This document shows, one piece after another, positions 54,167-63,114 of a DNA stretch of 64,000 nt (the stretch's first letter is position 1; the number at the start of each line of letters is the position of its first letter). A program made the translations under genes and the position numbers. The DNA is from Bradyrhizobium symbiodeficiens (GTDB lineage Bacteria > Pseudomonadota > Alphaproteobacteria > Rhizobiales > Xanthobacteraceae): NCBI RefSeq assembly GCF_002266465.3, contig NZ_CP029427.2, positions 4,218,501-4,282,500 on the forward strand, read 5' to 3'. Below the pieces are notes generated by a model. It saw only the letters and a list, made by a program, of their open reading frames with translations, was not told where the DNA came from and did no database searches.

Positions 54167-54454
54167 CTAATGGCCTGCCCAGCCGGCTGTCACAGGCTGG
54201 GTGGTCTGGCCCTTTTGGGCCTGTGTGGTGGTCGGAGCATTGGTCAGGCAGCGCCGGGCGACCTCGATCTCGGCCTCCGTCGCGCCCTTCGACCGCGCCC
54301 ATGTCTCTGCGGCCGCAGCGGAATATTTGGCCACATAGTACCGGACGACCGTGCAGGATGCCCGGCGAAACACGCCGGGTTGCGGCTCGCCGGCGATGGC
54401 ATCAGGCGCAAACGCGAGCAGCGCCGCAGACAAGGCGAATCCCCTGATCAACAT
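54167..54454 (-). CDS. Small secreted protein of unknown function
   Basis: A 95-residue protein with a signal peptide MLIRGFALSAALLAFAPDAI (cleavage near AIAGEP) and a mature part with two Cys (SCTVVRYYVAKYSAAAAE, RRCLTNAP). The start at 54454 is the only Met that gives a signal; the open frame continues much further upstream without meaning. It lies between parC and recO on the same strand. I do not recognise a family. Confidence 0.75.
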   Translation of the reverse strand: MLIRGFALSAALLAFAPDAIAGEPQPGVFRRASCTVVRYYVAKYSAAAAETWARSKGATEAEIEVARRCLTNAPTTTQAQKGQTTQPVTAGWAGH

Positions 54455-54555
54455 TTGGGCTATCCCCGTGGTGGAACCTGAGGGGCCAAGTCCATTGAAC
54501 CCGATTTCGTTCCGGGGAACTCCATGTCGAGGGACAAGGCAGAGTCCCGCTTGGC

Positions 54556-55308
54556 TCATGGCGCGGAAATTGCGGCTCTGGCCTGCTGTCGCGTCAGCGC
54601 GTTGATGAAGCCGGCCCGCGCGTCGGAATGGACCTGCCCGCGCGGCTCCAGCACATGGCGCAGCAGGAACAGGCCGGTGAGTCGAAAGCCATCCTGGAGA
54701 TCCTCGTCGGTAAGCTCCCCCTGCACCTCGCCCTGGCGTAGAAAAGGCGGCAGGCGCAACAGGCGGTCGCGCCACGGCTCGCCCGCGCCGCGCGACACCG
54801 CGCCGCCGGATTTCGGCGAGACGTAGATCAGGTCCGTGGGCTCGCCGGTCACCGCGCAATTCTCCAGCGCCAGCCCGAAGCCGAGCTCGCCGAGCATCGC
54901 CAGCTCGAAATGGATGACGTGCACGGCGGCGCTGCCGATGTCGTCGAAATCATCGAGCGAATGCTGGAGCTGCGTGAATATCTCCTCATGCGGATCGCGC
55001 TCTGGCAGGAGGCGTGCAATCGAGGCGAGATGGGTGACGCCGTAGACGCCGTGGGACGATCCCAGCAACGTGGCCGCGCGCAGCTTCAAGCCCTCGATCG
55101 CGTAGGTGCCGAGATGCTCGTCGAGCCGCGCCCGCCAGACAACGCTGACGCTGTTCCCCGGCTGCAGCAAGGGCCGCATCCGCGAGCCGGCGCCGCCGCG
55201 CACGAGGCCGAGGTGGCGGCCGTGCCCGCGCGTCAAGAGCTCGACGATGGCGCTGGATTCGCCATGCCGCCGCACGCCCAGCACGATGCCTTCGTCGGTC
55301 CATTCCAT
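54556..55308 (-). CDS. recO: DNA repair protein RecO
   Basis: RecO helps load RecA on SSB-coated DNA in the RecFOR pathway. The 250-residue protein starts MEWTDEGIVLGVRRHGESSA, with an N-terminal OB-fold (1-80) and a helical C-terminal domain containing LLRLPPFLRQGEVQGEL and GLFLLRHVLEPRG. The start at 55308 gives the normal family length. It follows the 126-residue membrane gene by 127 bases that contain a repeat hairpin. Confidence 0.94.
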   Translation of the reverse strand: MEWTDEGIVLGVRRHGESSAIVELLTRGHGRHLGLVRGGAGSRMRPLLQPGNSVSVVWRARLDEHLGTYAIEGLKLRAATLLGSSHGVYGVTHLASIARLLPERDPHEEIFTQLQHSLDDFDDIGSAAVHVIHFELAMLGELGFGLALENCAVTGEPTDLIYVSPKSGGAVSRGAGEPWRDRLLRLPPFLRQGEVQGELTDEDLQDGFRLTGLFLLRHVLEPRGQVHSDARAGFINALTRQQARAAISAP

Positions 55309-55338
55309 GGAAGGAATCTTATCGCATTTCGAGCTGTC

Positions 55339-55433
55339 GTAGGGTGGGCAAAGCGAAGCGTGCCCACGCATTTTTTGCGACCATGGTGAGATGGTGGGCA
55401 CGGCGCGCAAGAGCGCGCCTTTGCCCACCCAAA
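55339..55433. repeat. Dispersed GTGGGCA repeat with a double hairpin
   Basis: GGTGGGCAAAGCG and GCGTGCCCAC form one imperfect palindrome. A second is exact: GGTGGGCA (55393-55400) pairs with TGCCCACC (55422-55429) around an inner stem GGCGCGC-AAGA-GCGCGCC. It may end transcription between the membrane gene and recO. This unit is a common type in Bradyrhizobium intergenic DNA (from memory). Confidence 0.6.
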
Positions 55434-55435
55434 CG

Positions 55436-55816
55436 TCACGCGTTGAACCAGCCCTGGGCGTCGCCAGTGAAAGAGAAATACAATCCCATCGTCGTCAGCA
55501 CGCAGGAAACGATCTCGATGGCGCTGTCGAGCTCCATGCCCTTCTCCCCGATGATTTGGCCGAGCGAGATCACCGACAGCACGAGCGCTGCCGCCAGCAC
55601 CCAGCGCGGCCAGTTCTTGCGCCCATGCGCGGCGAGCCGGACGAAATAGACCAGGAGCAGGATCATGCCGCCGGCAAGCAAGGTCCCCGTCATGATCATC
55701 TGCTCGGTCAGCTCGGCGCTGGGCGTGCGGTCCTGCACAGCAACGGACAAGGCGTCCAGCATCAACGATGCATAAAGCAGCGCTTCGAAGCGCCGGACAT
55801 TGCTGGGCACGCTCAT
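55436..55816 (-). CDS. Small membrane protein of unknown function downstream of era
   Basis: A 126-residue inner-membrane protein starting MSVPSNVRRFEALLYASLML, with about three or four predicted helices (for example GTLLAGGMILLLVYFVRLA and WVLAAALVLSVISLGQII). It begins 21 bases after era and may be co-transcribed with it. I recognise no family. Confidence 0.75.
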   Translation of the reverse strand: MSVPSNVRRFEALLYASLMLDALSVAVQDRTPSAELTEQMIMTGTLLAGGMILLLVYFVRLAAHGRKNWPRWVLAAALVLSVISLGQIIGEKGMELDSAIEIVSCVLTTMGLYFSFTGDAQGWFNA

Positions 55817-55837
55817 CGGATACCGATCTGTTCTTGG

Positions 55838-56764
55838 TTATTCTCTCGGAAAGTCCAGGCCCATCTCGCGGTAGCGATCGGGATCGTCGCCCCAGTTCTC
55901 GCGCACCTTGACGAACAGGAACAGGTGGACCGGCACGTCCAGGATCTGCATCAATTCCTTGCGCGAGTCCGCTCCGATCGACTTGATGGTGGCGCCGCCC
56001 TTGCCGAGCACGATCTTGCGCTGGCTTTCGCGCTCGACGAAGATCGTCTGCTCGATCCGCACCGACTTGTCCTTGCGCTCCTCCCACTTCTCGGTCTCGA
56101 CCGTGGACTGGTAGGGCAATTCCTGGTGCAGCTTCTGATAGATTTTTTCGCGCGTGATCTCGGCCGCGAGCTGCCGCATCGGCGCGTCCGACATCTGGTC
56201 CTCGGGGTAAAGGAACGGACCTGCCGGCACCATCTCGGACAGCGTCTTGCGGAGGTCGTCGACGCCGTCGCCCGAGATCGCCGCGATCATGAAGGTCCGT
56301 GCGAACTTCATACGCTCGTTGGCGGCCTGCGCCAGCGCCAGCAGCTTCTCGCGCTGGACCAGATCGACCTTGTTGATGACGAGGATCTTCTCGTGGTTGA
56401 CGCTGGCCGCCTTGGTGAGGATCGCCTCGGCCTCCTCGTCGATCCCTGTTTTGGCGTCGAGCAGCACGCAGACGAGATCGGCGTCATGCGCCCCGCTCCA
56501 GGCGGTCGAGACCATGGCCCGGTCGAGCCTCCGCTTCGGCAGGAAGATACCGGGCGTATCGACCAGAATGATCTGCGCGTTGTTCTCGATGACGATGCCG
56601 CGGATCAGCGCGCGCGTGGTCTGCACCTTGCGCGAGACGATCGTGACCTTGGCCCCGACCAGCGCATTGACCAGCGTGGACTTGCCGACATTCGGCGCGC
56701 CGATCAGCGCAACGAAACCGCAGCGCGTCGCAGGGGGCGTCTCGCCGCTTGCTTCAGCCGTCAT
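55838..56764 (-). CDS. era: GTPase Era
   Basis: Era is an essential GTPase that binds 16S rRNA and helps 30S maturation. The 308-residue protein has the G1 loop GAPNVGKS (22-29), the DTPG motif (VDTPGIFLPKRRLDRAM), NKVD, and a KH domain with IVLGKGGATIKSIGADSRKE at the C-terminus. The start at 56764 overlaps the end of rnc by 11 bases; an upstream ATG at 56779 is also possible. The rnc-era order is conserved. Confidence 0.96.
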   Translation of the reverse strand: MTAEASGETPPATRCGFVALIGAPNVGKSTLVNALVGAKVTIVSRKVQTTRALIRGIVIENNAQIILVDTPGIFLPKRRLDRAMVSTAWSGAHDADLVCVLLDAKTGIDEEAEAILTKAASVNHEKILVINKVDLVQREKLLALAQAANERMKFARTFMIAAISGDGVDDLRKTLSEMVPAGPFLYPEDQMSDAPMRQLAAEITREKIYQKLHQELPYQSTVETEKWEERKDKSVRIEQTIFVERESQRKIVLGKGGATIKSIGADSRKELMQILDVPVHLFLFVKVRENWGDDPDRYREMGLDFPRE

Positions 56765-57608
56765 TGCTGCCGCCAACACCTTCTCGTTCGATCATCACTG
56801 AAGCTGCCACCTTCTCTGCCGCGCGCTTGCTGCCGCCGATGCCTTCGGCCGGCGCGAGCCCCGGCAGGTCCACCGCGACGCGGAATTGCGGATCATGATG
56901 CGGGCCGGTGCGCTCGACCTCGCGGTAAACCGGCGTCGGCAGTCCCTTGCCCTGCGCCCATTCCTGCAGCACGGTCTTGGGATCGCGCAAGGGACGGCGC
57001 GGCTTGTGCATGCGCTCGGTCCAGTTGCGCTTGACGAATTCGGACGCCGCCGCGTAGCCGCCGTCGAGGAAGACGGCGCCGATCACGGCCTCGCAGATGT
57101 CGCCGAGGATGGACTTGCGCAGGCGCGCGTCGGCGCTGGAGCCGACCGAGCCGAGCTTGATGTCGTCGAGCAGACCGAGCGACTTGGCGACGTCGGCGCA
57201 GCTTTCCTTGCGCACGAGCTCGGCAAGTCGCTTGGACAGCTCGCCCTCATCGGCGTTCGGGAACGCATGATAGAGCATGTCGGAGACGACCAGCCCGAGC
57301 ACGTGGTCGCCGAGGAATTCCAGGCGCTGATAGCTGTCGCCGCGCTTGCGCCCGGACTTCAGCGCCGAGACATGCGTGATCGCCTGCATCAGCATGTTGG
57401 GGTCGGCGAAGCTGTGGCCGATGCGCGCCTCGAGCGCCGCGTTCGCATCGGTGGCAGCCTTGGCCTTGCTGCTCCGCGTCCGCTTCTTCTTCGCGGGCGC
57501 CTTGCCTGCAGCAGCCTTGGTTGCAAGGCTCTTGGTCGCAGCTTCGCCGTCGAGGCCCGCTTGTGCCTCGATCGGTTCGGTTGCGATGTCCTTGGCTTCG
57601 TCTTTCAT
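56754..57608 (-). CDS. rnc: Ribonuclease III with basic N-terminal extension
   Basis: RNase III cleaves double-stranded RNA in rRNA and mRNA processing. The 284-residue protein has the catalytic motif QRLEFLGDHVLGLVVSD (95-110), a second acidic site in ILGDICEAVIGAVFLDGGY, and a C-terminal dsRNA-binding domain. A 55-residue N-terminal extension, rich in Ala and Lys (KAPAKKKRTRSSKAKAA), precedes the core and is longer than in most bacteria. The ATG at 57608 overlaps the lepB stop as ATGA. Confidence 0.95.
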   Translation of the reverse strand: MKDEAKDIATEPIEAQAGLDGEAATKSLATKAAAGKAPAKKKRTRSSKAKAATDANAALEARIGHSFADPNMLMQAITHVSALKSGRKRGDSYQRLEFLGDHVLGLVVSDMLYHAFPNADEGELSKRLAELVRKESCADVAKSLGLLDDIKLGSVGSSADARLRKSILGDICEAVIGAVFLDGGYAAASEFVKRNWTERMHKPRRPLRDPKTVLQEWAQGKGLPTPVYREVERTGPHHDPQFRVAVDLPGLAPAEGIGGSKRAAEKVAASVMIEREGVGGSNDG

Positions 57609-58369
57609 CGGACGATTTTGAAGAAGCGATTCCAGCGCACCGCCCACGGCCAGCGCCAGAACATCCAGGCATGCTCGCCTTCGCCGATGGAGAAGAAGAT
57701 CATCTGCGCGCGGCCGATCAGATTCTCCTGCGGAACATAGCCGACCTGGCCGAGGAAGCGGCTGTCGGTGGAGTTGTCGCGGTTGTCGCCCATCATGAAG
57801 AAATGGCCCGATGGCACGGTGTAGACGTTGGTGTTGTCGACGTAACCGTTGTCGGCGCAGTCGAGCGTCTCGTAGGACACGCCGTTCGGCAACGTCTCCT
57901 TCCAGCGCTTCACCCGGGAGATGCCGCCGCCTTCCGAACCGCAGGGCTCCTCGCCGACATATTCGCTCATCCGCTGCCGCTCGACCGGCGTGTCGTTGAT
58001 GTAGAGCAGCCCGTCCCGCATCTGGATGCGGTCGCCGGGAAGGCCGATCACGCGCTTGATGTAATCGGTGGAATCGTCTTTCGGCAGCCGAAACACGACG
58101 ATGTCGCCGCGGGCAGGATCCGAGCCCCAGATCCGCCCGGAGAACAGCGGCGGCGAGAACGGAATCGAATAGTGGCTGTAGCCGTAGGAATATTTCGAGA
58201 CGAACAGATAGTCGCCGACCAGCAGCGTCGCCTTCATCGAGCCGGACGGGATGTTGAAGGGCTGGAACAGGAAGGTGCGGATCACAAGCGCGATCAGGAG
58301 AGCGTGGATCACGACCCGGATCGTTTCGCCGATGCCGCTCTCAGTTTTTGTTCCCGAAGTCACGCTCAT
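57605..58369 (-). CDS. lepB: Signal peptidase I
   Basis: LepB cleaves signal peptides at the outer face of the inner membrane. The 254-residue protein has one N-terminal membrane segment (about 17-35), catalytic Ser44 in NIPSGSMKATLLVGD, catalytic Lys105 in TDYIKRVIGLPGD, and box E GHFFMMGDNRDNSTDSR. The spacing is typical of alphaproteobacteria. It overlaps rnc by 4 bases. The 250 bases before it hold no gene I can support. Confidence 0.96.
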   Translation of the reverse strand: MSVTSGTKTESGIGETIRVVIHALLIALVIRTFLFQPFNIPSGSMKATLLVGDYLFVSKYSYGYSHYSIPFSPPLFSGRIWGSDPARGDIVVFRLPKDDSTDYIKRVIGLPGDRIQMRDGLLYINDTPVERQRMSEYVGEEPCGSEGGGISRVKRWKETLPNGVSYETLDCADNGYVDNTNVYTVPSGHFFMMGDNRDNSTDSRFLGQVGYVPQENLIGRAQMIFFSIGEGEHAWMFWRWPWAVRWNRFFKIVR

Positions 58370-58619
58370 TGCTCTCTCAATTCCGGCCGGCGATCACAGA
58401 GCGCCCTCCTCCCGCGAACGGCCCATCGGTTCGCGGCCCAAGGAGATTGTCCTGATTCTGATAGTGAGGGCCAATTCCGGCGTAAAGCCGAATTAACCCA
58501 AGCTGATTTGCGTCCGCGGACTTTTAGACGGTTGTCGGAGGCCACGCAATCAAGGATCGCATCAAAACTGCATAAGACACTGATTTATAACACAAATCAT
58601 AAAACCGCCGCGAGCCGTC

Positions 58620-59039
58620 TCAGGGTTTCCGCAGCGGGACGGCAGAAATGATGACGAAGGCCTGCGCCAGGGGCCAGTCGTCGGTGATCGACAGGTCGAT
58701 CCGCGCCTCGAACCCCTCCGGGGTCAGGGCCTGGAGCCGGGCCAGCGCCCCGCCGGTCAACTGCATGGTCGGCCGCCCGCCTGGCAGGTTGACCACCCCC
58801 ATGTCGCGCCACCAGACGCCGCGCCGGATCCCGGTGCCGAGCGCCTTGGAGCAGGCCTCCTTGGCGGCGAAACGCTTGGCATAGGTCGCCACCACCATCT
58901 TCTCGTTCTTGGCCCGCCGCTCCGCCTTGGCCCGCTCGGCCGTTGTGAAGATGCGGTCGAGGAAACGCTCGCCATGGCGCTCGATCACCTTCGCCACGCG
59001 GGTGATGTCGATCAGGTCGGAGCCGATGCCGATGATCAT
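58620..59039 (-). CDS. acpS: Holo-[acyl carrier protein] synthase
   Basis: AcpS transfers the phosphopantetheine arm from CoA to apo-ACP. The 139-residue protein starts MIIGIGSDLIDITRVAKVIE with the metal-binding Asp, and has the second motif AKRFAAKEACSKALGTGI. Its ATG overlaps the pdxJ stop by 4 bases, the usual pdxJ-acpS coupling. Confidence 0.96.
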   Translation of the reverse strand: MIIGIGSDLIDITRVAKVIERHGERFLDRIFTTAERAKAERRAKNEKMVVATYAKRFAAKEACSKALGTGIRRGVWWRDMGVVNLPGGRPTMQLTGGALARLQALTPEGFEARIDLSITDDWPLAQAFVIISAVPLRKP

Positions 59040-59788
59040 GCCCGGCTCCGGCCTCGGTCCATTGCCGCGCGCATGCTGCGCACCGTCTCGGCGAGACCGA
59101 CGAACAGCGCTTCGCCGATCATGTAATAGCCGATGTTGAGCTCCATGATGTCAGGCAGCGCTGCGATCGTCTCCGCCGTCTCGTAGTCGAGCCCGTGGCC
59201 GGCATGGACCTCGAGCCCGGCGGCCTTGGCCAGCTTCACGCCCGCCACGATCCGCTGCCATTCGCCCGCGGCCTTTTCGGTGTGACCGTCGACCACAGCG
59301 TCGCACCAGGCGCCGGTGTGGATCTCGATCACCGGCGCGCGCAACCGCGCGGCCATTTCGATCTGGGCGGGATCGGCAGCGATGAACAGCGAGACCCGGA
59401 TGCCGGCATCGGTCAACCGCGCGATGTAGGGCGCGAGCGGATTGTGCTGACCGACCACATCGAGCCCGCCCTCGGTGGTCACCTCCTGCCGGCGCTCCGG
59501 CACCAGGCACACCGCGTGCGGCTTGGTGGCGAGCGAGATGCGCATCATGTCGTCGGTCGCCGCCATCTCGAAATTGAGCGGCTTGGAGATCTCGGCCTTC
59601 AGCCGCGCCATGTCCTCATCGCGGATGTGGCGGCGATCCTCGCGCAGATGCGCGGTGATGCCGTCGGCACCGGCTTCGATCGCCAGCAGCGCCGCGCGCA
59701 CCGGATCGGGATGGCGGCCGCCGCGCGCGTTACGCACGGTTGCGACGTGATCGATATTGACGCCGAGGCGAAGCTTCGAAGCGGGCAT
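59036..59788 (-). CDS. pdxJ: Pyridoxine 5-phosphate synthase
   Basis: PdxJ forms pyridoxine 5-phosphate from deoxyxylulose phosphate and aminoacetone phosphate phosphohydroxy derivatives in vitamin B6 synthesis. The 250-residue protein begins MPASKLRLGVNIDHVATVRN, with GADGITAHLREDRRHI and LEVHAGHGLDYETAE as active-site segments. A longer frame to 59890 passes through repeat DNA and is not used. It follows rsh by 111 bases, most of which is a repeat. Confidence 0.96.
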   Translation of the reverse strand: MPASKLRLGVNIDHVATVRNARGGRHPDPVRAALLAIEAGADGITAHLREDRRHIRDEDMARLKAEISKPLNFEMAATDDMMRISLATKPHAVCLVPERRQEVTTEGGLDVVGQHNPLAPYIARLTDAGIRVSLFIAADPAQIEMAARLRAPVIEIHTGAWCDAVVDGHTEKAAGEWQRIVAGVKLAKAAGLEVHAGHGLDYETAETIAALPDIMELNIGYYMIGEALFVGLAETVRSMRAAMDRGRSRA

Positions 59789-59819
59789 TTCAGGACTCAC
59801 GACGGTGACATTTCTCAAC

Positions 59820-59897
59820 TTGTCATGCGCGGGCTCGACCCGCGCATCCATCCTCTTCGAAGAGATGGGTCGCCGGGTCAAGCCCGGCAACGACCAG
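59820..59897. repeat. Dispersed repeat of the GLDPRIH type
   Basis: GTCATGCGCGGGCTCGACCC and the later GGTCGCCGGGTCAAGCCCGG are halves of an imperfect palindrome. Read in one frame it encodes the familiar MRGLDPRIHP string that marks a widespread alphaproteobacterial intergenic repeat. It fills the gap between rsh and pdxJ. Confidence 0.65.
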
Positions 59898-59899
59898 CA

Positions 59900-62185
59900 T
59901 CATCCATTAACACGTTCGACTTTGGCGACGACCGCCTTGGCGCGCAACTGGGCCAGGATCGCGCTCAAATGTTTCAGATCGTAGACTTCGAGATCGATCG
60001 TCGTTTCCGTGAAATCCGGCGAGCGGCGCTGCATGCTGATGTTGTCGATGTTGCCGTCGTGCTCGGCGATCACAGTCGCGATCTGGGCCAGCGCGCCGGG
60101 CTCGTTGACGTTCTCGACCCGGATGCGGGCGGGGAAGCGCTGCGGCGCGGAGTCCTCGATGTCCCAGCGGACGTCGAGCCAGCGCTCGGGCTCCTCCTCG
60201 AAATCCTTCAGCGCCGGCGCCTGGATCGGGTAGATCGTGATGCCCTCGCCCGGCGTGACGATGCCGACGATGCGGTCGCCGGGCACGGCGCCGCCGTTGG
60301 GGGCGAACTTCACCGGCAGGTCGGAATTGATGCCGCGAATCGGGATCGCGACCGGACTGCGCGGCGGCTCCGACGACTTCTCCTTGAGCTTGGCGGCGAG
60401 CCCCTTCTTGACGCCGTAGCGCGCGATGCGCTCCTCCTTGTAGTCGGGATACATCGCCCGCGCGACATGGGAGGCCTTGATCTCGCCGCGCCCCACGGCC
60501 GCCATCACGTCCTCGATCGAGGTGCGTGCGAGCCGCGGCAGCGCGCCCTTGAGCTTGTCGTCGGCATATTCGATCTTGGCGCGCTCGAACAGGCGCTCCA
60601 CGATGCGCCGGCCGAGCCCGGCATATTGATCGCGCACGGCCGTGCGCGTGGCGCGGCGGATCGCGGCGCGCGCCTTGCCGGTGACCGCAAGCGTCTCCCA
60701 GGCCGAAGGCGGCGCCGATTGCGCTTCCGAGGTCAGCACCTCGACCTCGTCGCCGTTCTGAAGCTCCGAGGACAGCGGCGCGAACTGGCCGTTGATCTTG
60801 CAGCCCACCGCGCTGTTGCCGACGTCAGTGTGAACGGCATAGGCGAAGTCGATCACGTTGGCATGGCGCGGCAGCGCGATCAGCTTGCCCTTGGGAGTGA
60901 AGCAGAACACCTGGTCGTGGAACAGCTCGAGCTTGGTGTGCTCGAGGAATTCCTCGGGGTTGGCGCTCTCCGAGAGGATGCCGATGGTGTGGCGCAGCCA
61001 GGCGAACGCATTGGACTCGCGCTTGAGGAATTCGGTCGGCGACCCCACGCCCTCCTTGTAGAACACGTGCGCGGCGATGCCGCGCTCGGCGATCTGGTCC
61101 ATCGCCTCGGTGCGGATCTGCAACTCGACGCGCTGGTTGCCGGGGCCGATCACCGTGGTGTGGATCGAGCGGTAGTCGTTCTGCTTCGGCGTCGAGATAT
61201 AGTCCTTGAAGCGCCCCGGCACGACGGGCCAAGTGGTGTGGACGATGCCGAGCGCGCGGTAGCAGGCCTCGATATCGTTGACGACGAGACGAAAGCCGAA
61301 GATGTCGGACAATTGCTCGAAGCCGACCGACTTGCGCTCCATCTTGGTCCAGATCGAAAACGGCTTCTTGCGGCGGCCATAGACCCGCGCGCCCAAGCCC
61401 CGGTGGCGCAGATTGTTGGAGAGCTGGTCCTCGATCTCGCCGATCAGATTGCGGTTGCGTTCGGCCAGCGCGTCGAGGCGCTGCATCACCACCGAATAGG
61501 CCTCGGGATCGAGGGTGCGGAAGGACAGATCCTCCAGCTCCTCGCGCATCTCCTGCATGCCCATGCGCCCCGCCAGCGGCGCATAGATGTCGAGCGTCTC
61601 CTCGGCAATGCGCCTGCGCGATTCCGGCGGCACGAAATCCAGCGTGCGCATGTTGTGCAGGCGGTCGGCGAGCTTGACCAGAAGCACACGGACATCGTCG
61701 GCAATGGCCAGCAACAATTTGCGAAGGTTCTCGGCCTGCTTGGCCTCCCGCGACACCAGCTCGAGCCGCTTCAGCTTGGTCAGGCCCTCGACCAGGGCGC
61801 CGATCTCGGGCCCGAAGATCTGGTCGATCTCGGCCCGCGTCGCTTCGGTGTCCTCGATGGTGTCGTGGAGCAGCGCGGCCACGATGGTGGCGTCGTCGAG
61901 CTTCAGGTCAGTGAGAATCGCCGCCACTTCGAGCGGGTGCGAGAAATACGGATCGCCCGAGGCGCGGGTCTGCGAGCCATGCGCCTTCATGGCGTAGACA
62001 TAGGCGCGGTTCAGCAGGTCTTCGTCGGTGTTGGGATTGTAGGACCTGACACGCTCGACGAGGTCATATTGACGCATCATTCGCGCGCGGGGCTTGGCCG
62101 GGCGCGCGACCGGCGCAGTCGGGGCCGCGGCAACCGATTCGGTTGCGGCCTGCATCTGCATGAATCTGCGGCGCCGATATACCAT
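59900..62185 (-). CDS. rsh: Bifunctional (p)ppGpp synthetase/hydrolase
   Basis: Rsh makes and degrades the alarmone (p)ppGpp. The 761-residue protein has an N-terminal HD hydrolase domain (His107-Asp108 in ALLHDTIEDT), a synthetase domain (GRRKKPFSIWTKM, LSDIFGFRLVVND, NDYRSIHTTV), a TGS domain (HDQVFCFTPKGKLIALPRHA) and a C-terminal ACT domain. Both catalytic domains look intact. I choose the ATG at 62185 (MVYRRRRFMQ); the frame continues to 62278. It stands 206 bases after rpoZ, separated by a terminator. Confidence 0.96.
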   Translation of the reverse strand: MVYRRRRFMQMQAATESVAAAPTAPVARPAKPRARMMRQYDLVERVRSYNPNTDEDLLNRAYVYAMKAHGSQTRASGDPYFSHPLEVAAILTDLKLDDATIVAALLHDTIEDTEATRAEIDQIFGPEIGALVEGLTKLKRLELVSREAKQAENLRKLLLAIADDVRVLLVKLADRLHNMRTLDFVPPESRRRIAEETLDIYAPLAGRMGMQEMREELEDLSFRTLDPEAYSVVMQRLDALAERNRNLIGEIEDQLSNNLRHRGLGARVYGRRKKPFSIWTKMERKSVGFEQLSDIFGFRLVVNDIEACYRALGIVHTTWPVVPGRFKDYISTPKQNDYRSIHTTVIGPGNQRVELQIRTEAMDQIAERGIAAHVFYKEGVGSPTEFLKRESNAFAWLRHTIGILSESANPEEFLEHTKLELFHDQVFCFTPKGKLIALPRHANVIDFAYAVHTDVGNSAVGCKINGQFAPLSSELQNGDEVEVLTSEAQSAPPSAWETLAVTGKARAAIRRATRTAVRDQYAGLGRRIVERLFERAKIEYADDKLKGALPRLARTSIEDVMAAVGRGEIKASHVARAMYPDYKEERIARYGVKKGLAAKLKEKSSEPPRSPVAIPIRGINSDLPVKFAPNGGAVPGDRIVGIVTPGEGITIYPIQAPALKDFEEEPERWLDVRWDIEDSAPQRFPARIRVENVNEPGALAQIATVIAEHDGNIDNISMQRRSPDFTETTIDLEVYDLKHLSAILAQLRAKAVVAKVERVNG

Positions 62186-62325
62186 CCCCGTCCTGCCTTC
62201 AAACGAGCCCCAGCCTGCCCGTCGTATACATCTTAGCTCCGATCGCGCCTGTGTCCGATCAATTCGGTGACAGGACACATCGCCAACCGCAACGTTATGG
62301 TAACCACCAAAACGTCAACAAAAGC

Positions 62326-62353
62326 AAAGGCCCGAACAATGGTTCGGGCCTTT
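62326..62353 (-). terminator. Rho-independent terminator of rpoZ
   Basis: A perfect 12-bp stem AAAGGCCCGAAC / GTTCGGGCCTTT with a 4-base loop. On the minus strand it is followed by GCTTTTG. It begins 38 bases after the rpoZ stop. Confidence 0.9.
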
Positions 62354-62391
62354 GACGGGATCACAGGACATCAACGATCGCGACGGACGAT

Positions 62392-62784
62392 TTACTCGTC
62401 TTCCTCGGGCTGCTCCTCGGGCGGCGCAAGGCCTTCGAGGCCCTTCAGGAGCTCCTCTTCGGTCATGCGCTCGACGGCGACTTCGGTATCGTCCGCATCG
62501 ACGCTCGCACCTGCGGAACCAATCAGCGGCACCGTATCCGGCTCGGGCTCGTCGACCTCGACGAACTTCTGGAGCGAGTGCACCAACTCCTCGCGGAGGT
62601 CCTCGGGCGAAATCGTCGTGTCAGCAATTTCGCGCAAAGACACAACAGGGTTCTTGTCGTTATCGCGGTCAACCGTTAGTTGTGATCCGGACGAAATCAT
62701 GCGGGCACGGTGGGCGGCCAGCAGGACCAGGTCAAACCGGTTGTCGACCTTGTCGATACAATCTTCTACGGTGACGCGAGCCAT
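62392..62784 (-). CDS. rpoZ: DNA-directed RNA polymerase omega subunit
   Basis: RpoZ stabilises beta-prime in RNA polymerase and takes part in the ppGpp response. The 130-residue protein starts MARVTVEDCIDKVDNRFDLV, and the core LLAAHRARMISSGSQLTVDR is typical. It has the long acidic C-terminal tail of alphaproteobacterial omega (PPEEQPEEDE). It lies upstream of rsh, the product of which makes its effector. Confidence 0.96.
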   Translation of the reverse strand: MARVTVEDCIDKVDNRFDLVLLAAHRARMISSGSQLTVDRDNDKNPVVSLREIADTTISPEDLREELVHSLQKFVEVDEPEPDTVPLIGSAGASVDADDTEVAVERMTEEELLKGLEGLAPPEEQPEEDE

Positions 62785-63114
62785 GAACTGTCGCTCCGTT
62801 GTGGGTGGGACGAAATATGTGGATGATTGGCGCTAGTTATAGGGGCCGGGGCGATTTCGCAAGGCCAATTTGTGATTTGGCCTCGCCAAACGGCTCTGCT
62901 ACCCCCACATTGGGGCTGGAATGGGTGGTGTCCCGGGCTGCCATCGAGGGCGGCGCCGGGTGTATGCATGTCCGTCATAACTATACCTTGTTTGCCCCGA
63001 CTTCTCCGGATTTGCGGTTTCGACGGGTCTCGGCGGCACTCTGGAAATGCGCGGCAATGCTGCCGCCGCGCCAACAATAAAACATCAATCACGAACGCTA
63101 CGCGAGCAAACTGA
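62785..63114. other. Divergent intergenic region between rpoZ and labA-like gene
   Basis: About 330 bases between divergent genes. It should hold both promoters; a less GC-rich patch near 62970-62995 and 63070-63110 is the best candidate for the plus-strand one. I see no RNA gene or repeat. Confidence 0.4.

Noticed and set aside
51784..54447. An 887-codon plus-strand open frame opposite parC
   Set aside because: Antisense shadow of parC with no ribosome site and no recognisable domain.
58370..58619. Possible tRNA or small RNA between lepB and acpS
   Set aside because: No cloverleaf, anticodon arm or terminator could be drawn; only AT-rich leader sequence is seen.
59195..62236. A 1013-codon plus-strand open frame opposite rsh and pdxJ
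   Set aside because: Spans two well-supported genes in reverse and has shadow-type composition.
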